Part shown: positions 5,391 to 5,527 of the stretch, piece by piece
How positions within the stretch are numbered: the stretch's first letter is position 1
How the letters are laid out: each line of letters opens with the position of its first letter
Assembly (NCBI RefSeq): GCF_037132785.1
Contig: NZ_JBAHZZ010000162.1
Span: 1 to 5,527 of the forward strand
Source: Flavicella sp037132785
Lineage (GTDB): Bacteria; Bacteroidota; Bacteroidia; Flavobacteriales; Flavobacteriaceae
Reading direction: 5' to 3'
DNA length: 5,527 nt
The notes under the pieces: model-generated
Seen by the model: only the letters and a program-made list of their open reading frames with translations
The model's database searches: none
Told to the model about the DNA's origin: nothing
Position numbers and translations under genes: made by a program

Positions 5391-5527
5391 GCTTCAAGGT
5401 TGTAACGCAACAAAACGTTTTAGTTTTATGATGTTACTAAGTTACAATTTTAAGTTCAATATCCATCATTTCTTTTGGTGTTTTATATCCAAGTATCTTT
5501 CTAGGTCTATTGTTTAGTTTTTCTTGA
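5391..5527 (-). mobile_element. IS30-family insertion sequence, 3' end (boundary approximate)
   Basis: The transposase 3' end at 5437-5527 marks an insertion sequence extending beyond the window. Its outer end must lie between the HAD stop (5328) and the transposase stop. I place a provisional boundary at the GGCTTCAAGGTTGTAACGCA stretch starting 5390, because I recall similar sequences at the ends of flavobacterial IS30-type elements. The boundary could equally be further out, near ATTAGTGTCC (5351-5360). The terminal repeat cannot be proved without the other end. Confidence 0.45.
5437..5527 (-). CDS. IS30-family transposase, C-terminal fragment (cut by window edge)
   Basis: The minus strand from the window edge encodes 29 residues beginning QEKLNNRPRKILGYKTPKEM, then ends at TAG (5439-5437). 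The LN-x-RPRK-x-L-x-Y-x-TP motif is the well-known C-terminal signature of the IS30-family DDE transposase, at the end of the integrase core-like catalytic domain. The protein would catalyse transposition of its own element. The rest of the gene, including the helix-turn-helix and most of the catalytic triad, is outside the window. The end after the stop is unusual: another reading frame continues to a RFVALQP-stop ending at 5396-5394, so this copy may be frameshifted near its C terminus. The family call is firm, intactness unknown. Confidence 0.85.
   Translation of the reverse strand, partial: QEKLNNRPRKILGYKTPKEMMDIELKIVT

Noticed and set aside
1..5527. A new defence, CRISPR, retron or biosynthetic system.
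   Set aside because: All substantial reading frames are housekeeping genes, a HAD enzyme, a small broken gene or transposase ends. No repeat array or toxin-antitoxin-like pair was seen.

Overview
This AT-rich window looks like chromosomal DNA of a member of the Bacteroidetes, most likely class Flavobacteriia. Support comes from three observations: a TAnnTTTG-type -7 promoter element (TATCTTTG before ybeY), genes without Shine-Dalgarno sequences, and the ybeY-mnmG gene pair with Bacteroidetes-like protein features. The genus cannot be fixed from the sequence.

Layout, left to right. The window opens inside the 5' end of an IS1595-family transposase on the minus strand (1-102). Next is a small membrane-anchored protein gene (189-569) whose frame is broken by one TAA codon at 435-437. 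A hairpin at 574-604 appears to terminate both this gene and the convergent gltX. gltX (glutamyl-tRNA synthetase, minus strand, 614-2140) diverges from ybeY (2274-2684) across a 133-bp promoter region. ybeY is followed closely by mnmG/gidA (2723-4600), then by a HAD-superfamily phosphatase gene (4687-5328). The window closes in the 3' end of an IS30-family transposase on the minus strand (5437-5527).

The most notable signal is a pair of identical perfect 14-bp palindromes, GTTCCACGTGGAAC, at 2699-2712 and 4610-4623. One lies just before the mnmG start codon and the other just after its stop codon. They match the core of the bacterial chromosomal centromere parS, the ParB loading site. The natural reading is that mnmG here lies in the ParB-bound centromere region, probably close to the replication origin, although neither parAB nor dnaA is in the window.

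The three conserved genes all serve translation. GltX charges tRNA-Glu, MnmG (with MnmE, not in the window) modifies U34 of tRNAs including tRNA-Glu, and YbeY acts in rRNA maturation and ribosome quality control. The HAD enzyme's substrate is unknown. No RNA gene, CRISPR array, prophage or defence system was seen. The flanking insertion sequences and the disrupted small gene suggest local remodelling of an otherwise housekeeping segment.
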